From assembly GCF_001429065.1 (NCBI RefSeq), contig NZ_LMIB01000016.1, positions 195,684 through 259,683 of the forward strand: a stretch of 64,000 nucleotides of DNA, written 5' to 3'. Every line of letters starts with the position of its first letter. The stretch's first letter is position 1. Origin of the DNA: Sphingomonas sp. Root710 (GTDB lineage: Bacteria > Pseudomonadota > Alphaproteobacteria > Sphingomonadales > Sphingomonadaceae). The position numbers were made by a program, and so were the translations under genes. Below are positions 47,647-56,432 of this stretch, piece by piece. A model generated the notes under the pieces. It was given only the letters and a program-made list of their open reading frames with translations. It was not told where the DNA came from and did no database searches.

Positions 47647-49023
47647 ATGTGGGGAGGGCGCTTCGCTGAAGGGCCCGCCGCGGTGATGCGTGAAATCAAC
47701 GCCTCGTTACCCTTCGACAAGCGGCTCTGGCAACAGGACATCGCCGGATCGAAAGCGCATGTCGCGATGCTGGCCACGCAGAAGATCGTCACCGAGGCCG
47801 ACGCCGCCGCGATCAGAGAGGGGCTCGACACGATCGCCGGGGAATATCGCACGCAGGGCGTGCCGATCGACCTCGCGCTCGAGGATATTCACATGGCGAC
47901 CGAGGGCCGGCTCGCCGAGCTGATCGGCGCGCCCGCAGGACGGCTGCACACCGCGCGCTCGCGCAACGATCAGGTCGCGACCGACTTCAAGCTGTGGGTG
48001 CGCGACGCGATCGACGCGGTCGACGCCGGGCTCGCCGCCTTCCAGGCTGCGCTCGTCACCCGCGCGGGCGAACATGCCGCCAGCGTTATGCCGGGCTTCA
48101 CCCATCTTCAGGTCGCCCAGCCGGTCACCCTCGGCCATCATCTGATGGCCTATTATGAGATGGTCTCGCGCGACCGCAGCCGCTTCGCCGACGCACGCGC
48201 GCGGCTCAACCTGTCGCCGCTCGGATCGGCGGCGCTCGCGGGCACCGGCTTCCCCATCGACCGGGACATGACCGCGCAGGCGCTCGGCTTCGACGGGCCG
48301 ACCCGCAATTCGCTCGATTCGGTGTCCGATCGCGATTTCGCGCTCGATTATCTGATGGCCGCGACCCAGCTCAGCCTGCACCTGTCGCGCCTCGCCGAAG
48401 AGTTTATTATATGGGCGAGCCAGCCATACAATTTCGTCAAACTGCCCGACAGCTATTCGACCGGCTCGTCGATCATGCCGCAAAAACGCAACCCCGACGC
48501 CGCCGAGCTGGTGCGCGGCCATGCCGGGCGGATCGCCGGCTGCATGACCGCGCTGGTGATGACGATGAAGGGCCTGCCGCTCGCCTATTCGAAGGACATG
48601 CAGGACGACAAGCCGCCGGTGTTCGAAGCGCATGACCTGCTCGCTTTGTCGATCGCAGCGATGACCGGGATGGTCGAGAGCTGCGATTTCGTCGCGCCCC
48701 GGCTGCGCCAGGCCGCCGAAGCGGGCTTCTCGACCGCGACCGACCTTGCCGACTGGCTGGTCCGCGTCGCCGACATCCCGTTCCGCGAGGCGCACCACAT
48801 CACCGGCACCGCGGTGAAGCTGGCCGAGCGCGAGGGGCTGGCGCTCGACAAGCTGCCGATCGACGCGCTCAAGGCGATCGACGAACGGATCGACGAGCGG
48901 GTCTATGCCGCGTTGTCGGTCGACGCCTCGGTCGCCAGCCGCGCCAGCTTCGGCGGCACCGCACCTGATCAGGTCCGCGCCCGCATCGCCGAGGCGCGGG
49001 CGGCCTTGGGATTGGAAGAGTGA
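47647..49023 (+). CDS. argH: Argininosuccinate lyase
   Basis: 458 residues. It cleaves argininosuccinate to arginine and fumarate. Signature [12 protein letters not shown] carries the catalytic serine; [17 protein letters not shown] and [16 protein letters not shown] are substrate-binding motifs; MWGGRF is the usual N-terminus. An in-frame ATG at 47602 could add 15 residues but would overlap the divergent tlpA-like start. The stop overlaps the next lipoprotein gene by one base. Confidence 0.96.
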   Translation: MWGGRFAEGPAAVMREINASLPFDKRLWQQDIAGSKAHVAMLATQKIVTEADAAAIREGLDTIAGEYRTQGVPIDLALEDIHMATEGRLAELIGAPAGRLHTARSRNDQVATDFKLWVRDAIDAVDAGLAAFQAALVTRAGEHAASVMPGFTHLQVAQPVTLGHHLMAYYEMVSRDRSRFADARARLNLSPLGSAALAGTGFPIDRDMTAQALGFDGPTRNSLDSVSDRDFALDYLMAATQLSLHLSRLAEEFIIWASQPYNFVKLPDSYSTGSSIMPQKRNPDAAELVRGHAGRIAGCMTALVMTMKGLPLAYSKDMQDDKPPVFEAHDLLALSIAAMTGMVESCDFVAPRLRQAAEAGFSTATDLADWLVRVADIPFREAHHITGTAVKLAEREGLALDKLPIDALKAIDERIDERVYAALSVDASVASRASFGGTAPDQVRARIAEARAALGLEE

Positions 49024-49268
49024 TGAAGACCCGCACGCTCCTCGCCGCCTGCGCGCTGCTCGCGCTCGCCGCCTGCGGCAAGCGCGACGCGCTGCGCCCG
49101 GCGGAGGGGCATAGCCTCCCGCCCAAGCCCGCGACCGCTGCGGCCCAGCCTAATGTCGACACGCTACTGACTCCGCCGATCGAAACCCGCCCCAATCGCA
49201 GCGACGACGTGCTGCGCCGGTCCGAAGAACGCCCGGACGACCGTTTCAACCTGCCGCCGCCGGGCTGA
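49023..49268 (+). CDS. Small lipoprotein, LptM (YifL)-like
   Basis: 81 residues. Signal peptide with lipobox LAAC, lipidated Cys18 followed by GKRDALRPAEG and PPKP, similar to the short LptM/YifL proteins that lie before lysA in many proteobacteria. LptM helps LptD maturation in E. coli. The rest (VDTLLTPPIETRPNRSDD) is polar and probably disordered. It starts inside the argH stop codon (TGATG) with GGAAGAG upstream. Confidence 0.8.
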   Translation: MKTRTLLAACALLALAACGKRDALRPAEGHSLPPKPATAAAQPNVDTLLTPPIETRPNRSDDVLRRSEERPDDRFNLPPPG

Positions 49269-49330
49269 GGCACCTTCCCTCGCTTCGTCGTCATGCGGAC
49301 ACTGGGTGCGTCGTCCATCAACCCAGACTT

Positions 49331-49417
49331 CGTCACCCCGGACTTGATCCGGGGTCCCGCTTCTTCCCTCCGCCGCAGCCAAGAAAAGCGGGATCCCGGA
49401 TCAAGCCCGGGATGACG
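49331..49417. repeat. 87-nt inverted repeat before lysA (family E)
   Basis: Ends CGTCACCCCGGACTTGATCC and GGATCAAGCCCGGGATGACG pair with few mismatches; an inner pair, GGGTCCCGCTT with AAGCGGGATCCC, extends the stem. Outer bases match the short hairpin at 44166-44193. It lies between the lipoprotein gene and lysA. Confidence 0.85.
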
Positions 49418-49539
49418 GCCGATATATGCCGCCGGGTTGAGTGTTTCGGCCCGATAGTCCATGGGCAATCCCCGGAACGGTTGGGGGAAACGACCGCCAG
49501 GGCGCCGGTGGGGGCCGAGCCCGCGATTTCGGGGAAGAC

Positions 49540-50811
49540 ATGGATCATTTCGAGCTCAAGGACGGCGTCCTCCACGCCGAGGATGTGGCCCTGCCCGCGA
49601 TCGCCGAGGCGGTGGGCACCCCGGTCTATGTCTATTCGACCGCCACGATCGAGCGGCATGTCGCGGTATTCAAGGTCGCGCTGGCCGATGTCGAATCGGG
49701 ACCTGAAGGCCCGCTGATCGCCTTCGCGGTGAAGGCCAACCCCAATCGCGGCGTGCTGGCGACGCTGGCCAAGGCCGGGCTCGGCGCCGATGTCGTCTCG
49801 GGCGGCGAGTTGCTGCGCGCGCGCGCAGCGGGCATCCCCGCCGACCGGATCGTATTCTCGGGTGTCGGCAAGACCGCCGAGGAAATGCGTCTCGCGCTGT
49901 CCGAAGGCATCTTCCAGTTCAACATCGAATCCGAGCCCGAAGCCGAGATGCTGTCGGAGGTCGCAGTGGCGATGGGGCTGCGCGCGCCGGTCGCCTTCCG
50001 GATCAACCCCAATGTCGTCGCCGGCACCCATGCCAAGATCTCGACCGGCGGGTCGGAGGACAAATTCGGCGTCGCCTATGATCGCGCGCTCGCGGCCTAT
50101 GCGCGCGCTGCCGACCTGCCCGGCCTCGATGTCCGGGGCGTCGCGGTCCACATCGGCAGCCAGCTGACCGACCTCGGCCCGTCGCGCGCGGCGTTCGGGA
50201 AGATCGGCGCGCTGATCGCCGATCTGCGCGCCGCCGGGCACGACATCGTCACCGCCGATCTCGGCGGCGGCCTCGGCGTGCCCTATGATCCCGCCAAGCC
50301 CATCCCGCCGCTTCCCGCCGATTATGGCGCGATGGTGCGCGAGGTGACGCAGGGCTGGAACGTGCGGCTGCTGTTCGAGCCGGGCCGGGTGATCGTCGGC
50401 AATGCCGGGGTGCTGCTCAGCCGGGTGATCCGGGTCAAGCAGGGCGTGACCGATCCCTTCGTCATCGTCGATGCGGCGATGAACGATCTGATGCGCCCCA
50501 GCCTGTACGACGCCTGGCACGACATCCGTAGCGTTTCGCCGGACGGTGCCGTAATGACGGCCAATATCGTCGGCCCCATCTGTGAAAGCGGCGATACATT
50601 CGCCAAGAAGAGGGTCATGGATGCTGTCGGCCCCGGCGATCTCGTCACCTTCATGACGGCGGGCGCCTATGGGGCGACGATGGCAAACACCTATAATTCG
50701 CGCGCGCTGACGCCCGAAGTGCTGGTGAGCGGGGACCAGTGGGCGGTCGTGCGGGAAAGGCAGCCGATCGAGGCGCTGATCGCGGCGGACAAGCTGCCGC
50801 CGTGGATATAG
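49540..50811 (+). CDS. lysA: Diaminopimelate decarboxylase
   Basis: 423 residues from the ATG preceded by GGGGAAG. Final step of lysine synthesis from meso-diaminopimelate. PLP lysine is Lys65 (AFAVKANPNRG); other motifs: DVVSGGEL, VHIGSQLTDL, DLGGGLGVPY, FEPGRVIVGNAG and GPICESGDTFAKKR, the last containing the catalytic cysteine. A longer upstream reading runs through the family E repeat region and is rejected. The gene order argH-LptM-like-lysA is typical of proteobacteria. Confidence 0.97.
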   Translation: MDHFELKDGVLHAEDVALPAIAEAVGTPVYVYSTATIERHVAVFKVALADVESGPEGPLIAFAVKANPNRGVLATLAKAGLGADVVSGGELLRARAAGIPADRIVFSGVGKTAEEMRLALSEGIFQFNIESEPEAEMLSEVAVAMGLRAPVAFRINPNVVAGTHAKISTGGSEDKFGVAYDRALAAYARAADLPGLDVRGVAVHIGSQLTDLGPSRAAFGKIGALIADLRAAGHDIVTADLGGGLGVPYDPAKPIPPLPADYGAMVREVTQGWNVRLLFEPGRVIVGNAGVLLSRVIRVKQGVTDPFVIVDAAMNDLMRPSLYDAWHDIRSVSPDGAVMTANIVGPICESGDTFAKKRVMDAVGPGDLVTFMTAGAYGATMANTYNSRALTPEVLVSGDQWAVVRERQPIEALIAADKLPPWI

Positions 50812-50861
50812 ACCGGAATACCCATCGGGGGCGGCAAAATCGCTAGAAGGATGTTTTCTGC

Positions 50862-51731
50862 ATGAAGCCTGTCCGCAAGGCCATCTTTCCCGTCGCCGGT
50901 TTCGGCACCCGGTTCCTTCCCGCCACCAAGGCCGTCCCCAAGGAGATGCTGCCCGTCGTCGACCGGCCGCTGATCCAATATGCCGTCGACGAGGCGCGCG
51001 CCGCCGGGATCGAGCAGATGATCTTCGTCACCGGCCGCAACAAATATGCAATCGAGGATTATTTCGATAGCGCGTTCGAGATCGAGAGCGATCTGTCCGC
51101 CAAGAACAAGACGAGTTTCCTCGACATCCTCGACAAGACCCGGCTTGCCCCCGGCAAGGCCGCCTTCGTCCGCCAGCAGCAGATGCTGGGCCTCGGCCAT
51201 GCCGTCGCCTGCGCGCGCGATCTGGTCGGCGACGAGCCCTTCGCGGTGCTGCTGCCCGACGAACTGCTGTGGAATCCGGCGTCGCCCTGCCTCAAGCAGA
51301 TGGCGGAGACCTATGATGCCAAGGGCGGCAATGTTGTCGCGGTGCTCGAAGTGCCCGAGGACCAGACCCACAAATATGGCATCGTCGATCCCGGCGCATC
51401 GGAGGGAGCGGTGACCGAGATCCGGCGCATGGTCGAGAAGCCCGCCGCCGGCAGTGCGCCGTCACGGCTCGCCATCGTCGGCCGCTATATCCTCCAGCCC
51501 GAGATCTTCGACCTGCTCGACAAGGGCGAGCGCGGCGCGGGCGGCGAAATCCAGCTGACCGACGCGATGGCCAAGCTGGTCGGCGTCCAGCCTTTCCACG
51601 CGCAGACCTTCGACGGCGAGCGGCATGACTGCGGCGACAATGCCGGCTTCATCCAGGCCAATATCGCACTCGCGCTCGAACGGCCCGAAATCGCCGGTTC
51701 AATTCGGGCATTCATCAAGACCCTGAAATAG
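50862..51731 (+). CDS. galU: UTP-glucose-1-phosphate uridylyltransferase
   Basis: 289 residues. It makes UDP-glucose from UTP and glucose 1-phosphate for exopolysaccharide, glycolipid and osmolyte synthesis. N-terminal GFGTRFLPATKAVPKEMLP is the nucleotide-binding signature, VDRPLIQYAVDEA and VLLPDELLW follow, and GRYILQPEIFDLL with GAGGEIQLTDAM completes the family pattern. It stands 50 bases after lysA and may be transcribed with it. Confidence 0.96.
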   Translation: MKPVRKAIFPVAGFGTRFLPATKAVPKEMLPVVDRPLIQYAVDEARAAGIEQMIFVTGRNKYAIEDYFDSAFEIESDLSAKNKTSFLDILDKTRLAPGKAAFVRQQQMLGLGHAVACARDLVGDEPFAVLLPDELLWNPASPCLKQMAETYDAKGGNVVAVLEVPEDQTHKYGIVDPGASEGAVTEIRRMVEKPAAGSAPSRLAIVGRYILQPEIFDLLDKGERGAGGEIQLTDAMAKLVGVQPFHAQTFDGERHDCGDNAGFIQANIALALERPEIAGSIRAFIKTLK

Positions 51732-51746
51732 GCCGGGGCCCGTGTT

Positions 51747-52736
51747 CTAAACGAACTCCTCGGTGGTCACGCTTGACTGGGCCGCGGCGTTGTAACGGCT
51801 GCCCGACACGGTGCGCCGGTTGATCAGCGCATCGGCGGCGGCGGCCTGCTCGGCGGTCAGCCTTATCTCCCCGGCCGCAATATTCTCTTCGAGATGGGCG
51901 ATGTTCGCGGTGCCCGGGATCGTCACCAGATCGGGGTCGCGGTGGAGCAGCCAGGCGAGCGCGAGCTGGGCCGGGGTGCAGCCGATCTCAGCCGCCAGGG
52001 CATGATAACCGTCGAGCAACGCGAGGTTCGCCGTCACGTCGGGTTCGATGAAGCGCGGCATGCCGGTACGGATATCGCCCTCGGCATATTGATGGCCCGG
52101 GCCGATCGCCCCCGCCAGGAAGCCGCGCGCGACCGGCGAGAAGGCGACGAAGGCTATGCCCAGTTCGCGGCAGGCGTCGAGCACGGCGATCTCGGGGTTG
52201 CGGGTCCACAGTGAATATTCGGTCTGCAACGCGGTGATCGGATGGACGGCGTGAGCCCTGCGCAATTGGTCGGCCGAGATTTCCGACAAGCCGATCGTGC
52301 CGATCTTGCCCGCCTCCACCGCGCGGGCGAGCGCGCCGACCGACTCCTCGATCGGTACGCGCGGATCGGGCCGGTGGAGATAATAGAGATCGATATGATC
52401 GGTCTCGAGCCTTTGCAGGCTGAGGTCGAGCACCTCGGCTATGGCGGCCGGCGATCCGTCGATCACGCGCCCGCCCCCCGCCGCCGCAAAGCCGCATTTC
52501 GATGCCAGGACATATTCGGACCGGCGTCCCTTGATCCCGGCCAGAAGCGATTCGTTGCGCCCCGATCCGTAGAGCGCGGCGGTATCGAGGAAGTCATAGC
52601 CGATATCGAGCGCGCGGTTGAGCAGCCGCAGGCCCTCCGCAGCATCGACCGGGGGACCATAGGCATGGCTCAGACTCATACAGCCCAGACCAATGGGATT
52701 GACCGAAAACGGACCGACCTTGCGCTTGGAAACCAC
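51747..52736 (-). CDS. Aldo/keto reductase
   Basis: 329 residues. Catalytic tetrad: Asp51, Tyr56, Lys80 and His121 (DTAALYGSGRNES, ASKCGF, YYLHRPDP). IPGTANIAHLEEN near residue 272 is the NADPH-binding signature. It reduces aldehydes or ketones with NADPH; the substrate is not predictable. It reads in the opposite direction to galU and converges on it. It starts at GTG with AAGGAG six bases upstream. Confidence 0.93.
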   Translation of the reverse strand: MVSKRKVGPFSVNPIGLGCMSLSHAYGPPVDAAEGLRLLNRALDIGYDFLDTAALYGSGRNESLLAGIKGRRSEYVLASKCGFAAAGGGRVIDGSPAAIAEVLDLSLQRLETDHIDLYYLHRPDPRVPIEESVGALARAVEAGKIGTIGLSEISADQLRRAHAVHPITALQTEYSLWTRNPEIAVLDACRELGIAFVAFSPVARGFLAGAIGPGHQYAEGDIRTGMPRFIEPDVTANLALLDGYHALAAEIGCTPAQLALAWLLHRDPDLVTIPGTANIAHLEENIAAGEIRLTAEQAAAADALINRRTVSGSRYNAAAQSSVTTEEFV

Positions 52737-52814
52737 GGCTTTCTCCTTCTATCTGCTCCTGTGCCATGCGAAGGCGCTTGGCAAAAGCCCGGTCAGGGCC
52801 GACAAGGTCGGCCG

Positions 52815-53579
52815 ATGCACAGCCTGCCGATCTTCCTCGACCTGAGCGGCCACACGGTCGTCCTGATCGGCGATGGTCCGGCAGCGGCGGCGAAGCGCCG
52901 CCTGATCGAGCGCGCGGGCGCCGCCGCCGTCGGCGAGGATGATCCGGGCGCGCGAATCGGCTTCATCGCCGTCGAGGATGAGGCCGAGGCCGAAGCGGCG
53001 GCGGCGCGGCTGCGCGCGCGCGGCCTGCTGATCAACGTCGCCGATCGCCCCGCCCTGTGCGACTTCACCCTGCCCGCGATCGTCGACCGCGACCCGGTGC
53101 TGATCGCGATCGGCACCGGCGGGCGTTCGGCGGGACTGGCCAAGGCGCTCCGTCAGCGGCTGGAGGTGCTGCTGCCGGGCGGGCTGGGGGCGCTCGCCAA
53201 TGGCTTGTTCGCCGCACGCGATACGCTGCGCGCCCGCTTCGCCGATGCCGATGGCCGCCGCCGCGCGATCGACGCGGGGCTGGCCGAGGGCGGACCGCTC
53301 GATCCGCTGCGCGAGGGTAGCGCGGCCGCACTTCCGGCGTGGCTGGACGCGGCAGAAGCGGACGCGCCCGACCGGCTCGTCCCGATCCGCCTGCGCTCGC
53401 CCGACCCCGACGACCTCACCCTCGCCGAGGCGCGGCTGCTCGGCCAGGCGGACCGCGTCTTCCATCGCCCCGGCGTGCCCGCCGGCATTCTGGTCCGCGC
53501 GCGCGCCGATGCCGAGCGCATCGCCTGCACGGCTCCGCCTGCGGTGCCGGGCCCCGGCCTCTCGATCGATCTGGAGTGA
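52815..53579 (+). CDS. Siroheme synthase-like NAD-binding protein (CysG N-terminal type)
   Basis: 254 residues. N-terminal Rossmann segment LPIFLDLSGHTVVLIGDGPAA resembles the precorrin-2 dehydrogenase/ferrochelatase part of siroheme synthases, then IAIGTGGRSAGLAKALRQRLE matches the usual IsTxGxSPxLAxxLR motif. The C-terminal third (residues about 170-254) is poorly conserved and the uroporphyrin methyltransferase domain is absent. It would help make siroheme for sulfite or nitrite reductase. It is followed two bases later by a ZntB-like transporter gene, an unusual partner. Confidence 0.75.
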   Translation: MHSLPIFLDLSGHTVVLIGDGPAAAAKRRLIERAGAAAVGEDDPGARIGFIAVEDEAEAEAAAARLRARGLLINVADRPALCDFTLPAIVDRDPVLIAIGTGGRSAGLAKALRQRLEVLLPGGLGALANGLFAARDTLRARFADADGRRRAIDAGLAEGGPLDPLREGSAAALPAWLDAAEADAPDRLVPIRLRSPDPDDLTLAEARLLGQADRVFHRPGVPAGILVRARADAERIACTAPPAVPGPGLSIDLE

Positions 53580-53581
53580 TC

Positions 53582-54496
53582 ATGACACCGAGCTGGACCA
53601 TCGGTGACAAACCCGAATCGCCCTTCCGCTGGATTCACATCGATGGCCGCGACGTCGAGGCGATGCACTGGCTCGACGGTGACGCACACGGCCTGCCCGA
53701 AACCGCGCGCTTCAACCTGACGACTGCGGAGACGCGGCCACGCTGCCAGCCGCTCGGCGACGGGGTGATCATCAACCTGCGCGGGCCCCGCAAGGACCAG
53801 AATGAGGATGGCGACGCGCTGGTGTCGATCCGCATCTGGGCCGAGCGCGGCCGGCTGGTTTCGGTGTCCTACCGCCGCATGGCAGGGCTCGGCGCACTGC
53901 GCCAGCGGATGGAGAAAGGCGAGTTCCTCGACCCCGGCGACCTGATCGCGGCGCTGTCGATGCAGATCGCCCAGCATCTCGATCCCGTCGTCGCCGATCT
54001 CGGCGACCAGGTCGACGATTGCGAACTCGCGCTCTCGGGCGACAATTATGCGCTGCGCCGTGAGATCGCCAAGGCGCGCTCGACGGCTATCAGCTATCGC
54101 CGCTTCGTCGTCCCGCAGCGCCAGGCACTCGAGGCAATGGCCCAGCTTCAATATGACTGGATCGAGGACGAGGACCGCATCCATCTCCGCGAAGCCGCCG
54201 ACCGCTTCGCGCGCATGGCCGAGGAGCTCGAGGCGGTCCGCGAGCGGTCCGCGCTGCTCCACGAACAGATCACCGACCTGCGCGCCGAAAAGATCGACGG
54301 CCGTTCGCTGATCGTCGCGGTGGTCGCGCTGATCTTCCTGCCGCTGACTTTCGTCACCGGGCTTTTCGGAATGAATGTCGACGGCATCCCCTATCAGCAC
54401 CACCCGCTATCCTTCTGGGCGGTGACCGGCTTCAGCGTCCTCGTCGGACTGCTGGTGGCGGGCTATTTCGTCGTGACCAACTGGTTCCGGAATTAG
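53582..54496 (+). CDS. zntB: ZntB/CorA-family divalent cation transporter
   Basis: 304 residues. Large cytoplasmic N-terminal domain with long coiled helix (residues about 120-240), then two C-terminal membrane segments with the GMN pore motif in FVTGLFGMNVDGIP, the sequence variant used by ZntB-type proteins. They move Zn or similar cations. It starts two bases after the siroheme-type gene stop, so both are likely translated from one mRNA. Confidence 0.9.
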   Translation: MTPSWTIGDKPESPFRWIHIDGRDVEAMHWLDGDAHGLPETARFNLTTAETRPRCQPLGDGVIINLRGPRKDQNEDGDALVSIRIWAERGRLVSVSYRRMAGLGALRQRMEKGEFLDPGDLIAALSMQIAQHLDPVVADLGDQVDDCELALSGDNYALRREIAKARSTAISYRRFVVPQRQALEAMAQLQYDWIEDEDRIHLREAADRFARMAEELEAVRERSALLHEQITDLRAEKIDGRSLIVAVVALIFLPLTFVTGLFGMNVDGIPYQHHPLSFWAVTGFSVLVGLLVAGYFVVTNWFRN

Positions 54497-54526
54497 AGCA
54501 GATCGACATTCGGTTCAGGCCGAGCC

Positions 54527-54610
54527 GAAAATGATGGTTTTCTGCGACCCGGCGCCCAGCGTACTCAAATGTAGGCGAGCACCGGAAACAGGGGAAATTG
54601 CAACTTGCAG
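54527..54610. repeat. Family F repeat, diverged copy after zntB
   Basis: Shares the order AAAATG-TGGTTTTCTG, GACCCGGCGC, CAGCGTACT, GCGAGCACCGGAAA and TTGCAG with the element at 56288-56432. It is shorter and more mutated and lacks the long outer arms. Confidence 0.6.
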
Positions 54611-54648
54611 GTCGGAACGGGCTTAATGTCGATCTGCCCCAGGGTGGT

Positions 54649-55050
54649 TCAGTCGGGAAAATGCTCGACATGCGTTTCCCCGGTCCGGCCCCAGTAGAGA
54701 GCCCGGCGGCCCGAAAAGGATACCAGATACCCCGCACATCCCGCTGTCATCGCCTTCATGCTGAACCTGGCATAGCTATAGTCGGGGCCGTTGGCCTGAG
54801 CCTCGGTGATAGCGGCCCGCAAGGCGATGACGTCCAGACGCTCGCCGATCACCGCGTCGATGCGGTTCGCGGATAGTTCGACACTCTCGCCCGACGGCAG
54901 ATAATAGAAGGCGGTCGCGCGCGCATAATCGATCGCATAACGCTCGAAGCCTGCTGCCAGCAGGCGTCCGACCCCATCGGGAAAGGCGATGCTGTCGTCC
55001 TCGGCCCCGCGTAAACAGGCGAGCGCAACGGCTTTCTGCTCCTCGGTCAT
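54649..55050 (-). CDS. DUF1398-family protein
   Basis: 133 residues. Similar to DUF1398 proteins (YbcV type): LLAAGFERYAIDYARATAFY, YLPSGESVEL and a C-terminal GCAGYLVSFSGRRALYWGRT followed by GETHVEHFP. No signal peptide or known active site. Function is unknown. Its start overlaps the stop of yggS by 4 bases, so it is translated together with the PLP-homeostasis protein. Confidence 0.82.
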   Translation of the reverse strand: MTEEQKAVALACLRGAEDDSIAFPDGVGRLLAAGFERYAIDYARATAFYYLPSGESVELSANRIDAVIGERLDVIALRAAITEAQANGPDYSYARFSMKAMTAGCAGYLVSFSGRRALYWGRTGETHVEHFPD

Positions 55051-55718
55051 CCTCGCGATCCAAACAGCGCCGTCCCTACCCGGACATGCGTCGCGCCCAG
55101 CATCACCGCGGTCTCGAAATCGGTCGACATGCCCATGCTGAGCCCGGCCAGCCCGTGCCGCTTCGCCAGCTTGGCGAGCAGCGCGAAATAAGGCGCGGCT
55201 TCCACATCGAGGGGCGGAACCGCCATCAGCCCGGCAACCGGCAGACCGGCATCCTGCGCCCGCTTCAATATCGCGGGCAGGTCGGCGATCGCGCAGCCGC
55301 CCTTCTGATCCTCCTCGCCGATATTGACCTGGATGAAGCAATCGGGCCGCTTGCCCGCCGCATCGATCGCCTTCGCCAGCGCGTCGATCAGCGATGGCCT
55401 GTCGACCGAATGGATTGCATCGAACAGCGCTACCGCTTCGCGCGCCTTGTTCGACTGCAACTGACCAACGAGATGGAGCTTCACGGGCTTTTCGGCGAGC
55501 AGCGCCGGCCACTTGCCCTCGGCCTCCTGAACCCGGTTCTCGCCGAAGCTCGCCTGCCCCGCCGCGATCAGTGGCGCGATGGCGGCGGCGTCATGGGTCT
55601 TGGAGATCGCGATCAGTTCGACCTCGCCCGCCTTTCGCCCGGCTAGCCCCGCCGCATGGGCGATACGGGCATTGATGTCGGCCAGGCGGGCGGCGGCTGC
55701 GGTGTCGATATCGGACAT
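55047..55718 (-). CDS. YggS/PLPBP-family pyridoxal-phosphate homeostasis protein
   Basis: 223 residues. PLP-binding Lys40 in ELIAISKTHDAAAI; FGENRVQEAEGKWP, HLVGQLQSNKAREAV and LSMGMSTDFETAVMLGATHVR are family motifs. It binds PLP without a known catalytic turnover and keeps vitamin B6 and amino-acid pools in balance. It starts 22 bases from the divergent ThiE-like gene and overlaps the DUF1398 gene at its end. Confidence 0.95.
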   Translation of the reverse strand: MSDIDTAAAARLADINARIAHAAGLAGRKAGEVELIAISKTHDAAAIAPLIAAGQASFGENRVQEAEGKWPALLAEKPVKLHLVGQLQSNKAREAVALFDAIHSVDRPSLIDALAKAIDAAGKRPDCFIQVNIGEEDQKGGCAIADLPAILKRAQDAGLPVAGLMAVPPLDVEAAPYFALLAKLAKRHGLAGLSMGMSTDFETAVMLGATHVRVGTALFGSRG

Positions 55719-55740
55719 GGGCTTCGCTATAGGTGCAGCG

Positions 55741-56277
55741 ATGCCGCCCCGCCACCCCGAGCTTCCGCACCTGTGGATGATGACCGACGAGCGGCAGGGC
55801 GAGCGGCTATGGGCCGCGATCCGCAACCTCCCCCCCGGATCGGGAATCGTCTTCCGCCACAAGGCGACGGACAAGGCCGAACGGCGGCGGTTGTTCGACC
55901 GGGTCCGCCGGATCGCTCATGCCCGCGGACTCGTCGTCCTGCTCGCGGGCAAGGACCGCAAGGCGCGCCGCTGGGACGCCGATGGCGCGCATCATCGCCG
56001 TCCGCATGCGCCGCGCTACGGCACCGCACCGGCGCACGACCTGCGCGAGCTTCGCGCCGCCGAACGCTCGGGCGCGGCGGCGATCTTCCTGTCGCCGCTC
56101 CACCCGACCCGCTCGCATCCCGGCGCTCCCGCGCTCGGCCGGATGCGCTTCGCCGCGCTCGCACGCGCCACCCGCCTCCCCGTGATCGCGCTGGGTGGGA
56201 TGGATCGAACGCGCGGTTATCAGGCGATGTTGATCGGTGCTTATGGCTGGGCCGCTATCGATGCGTGGAACGCCTAG
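55741..56277 (+). CDS. Thiamine phosphate synthase-like (ThiE/TenI superfamily) protein
   Basis: 178 residues, shorter than ThiE (about 210). TIM-barrel pieces are recognisable: FRHK (counterpart of the QLREK motif), DADGAHHR (counterpart of ADGVHLGQ), LSPLHPTRSHPGAPALG and VIALGGMDR near the end. Several active-site residues of true ThiE are changed, so it may be a TenI-like non-canonical member. It is divergent from yggS with 22 bases between starts; both could concern vitamin cofactors (inference). Confidence 0.75.
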   Translation: MPPRHPELPHLWMMTDERQGERLWAAIRNLPPGSGIVFRHKATDKAERRRLFDRVRRIAHARGLVVLLAGKDRKARRWDADGAHHRRPHAPRYGTAPAHDLRELRAAERSGAAAIFLSPLHPTRSHPGAPALGRMRFAALARATRLPVIALGGMDRTRGYQAMLIGAYGWAAIDAWNA

Positions 56278-56287
56278 CCAAGCACGA

Positions 56288-56432
56288 AAGACTGGCCGGG
56301 GATTTGGCTCAGGCTGTGGCGAAAATGGTGATTTCTGAGAACCGGAGCGCAGCGTACTTCAGTACGTGAGCACCGGAAGCGGAAGAAAGCGCCATTTGCA
56401 GCCCAGTCTGGGCCAAATCCCCGGCCAGTCTT
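56288..56432. repeat. Family F repeat with perfect 21-bp terminal arms
   Basis: Perfect outer arms of 21 bases (the left begins AAGACTGGCCGGGG at 56288, the right ends at 56432) enclose a second, inner palindrome (CGTACTTCAGTACG). It sits exactly between two converging genes, the right arm touching the stop codon of the minus-strand gene, which suits a two-way terminator. Confidence 0.88.

Noticed and set aside
53339-53581. Upstream extension of the zntB-like gene
   Set aside because: It lies within the siroheme-synthase-like gene in another frame.
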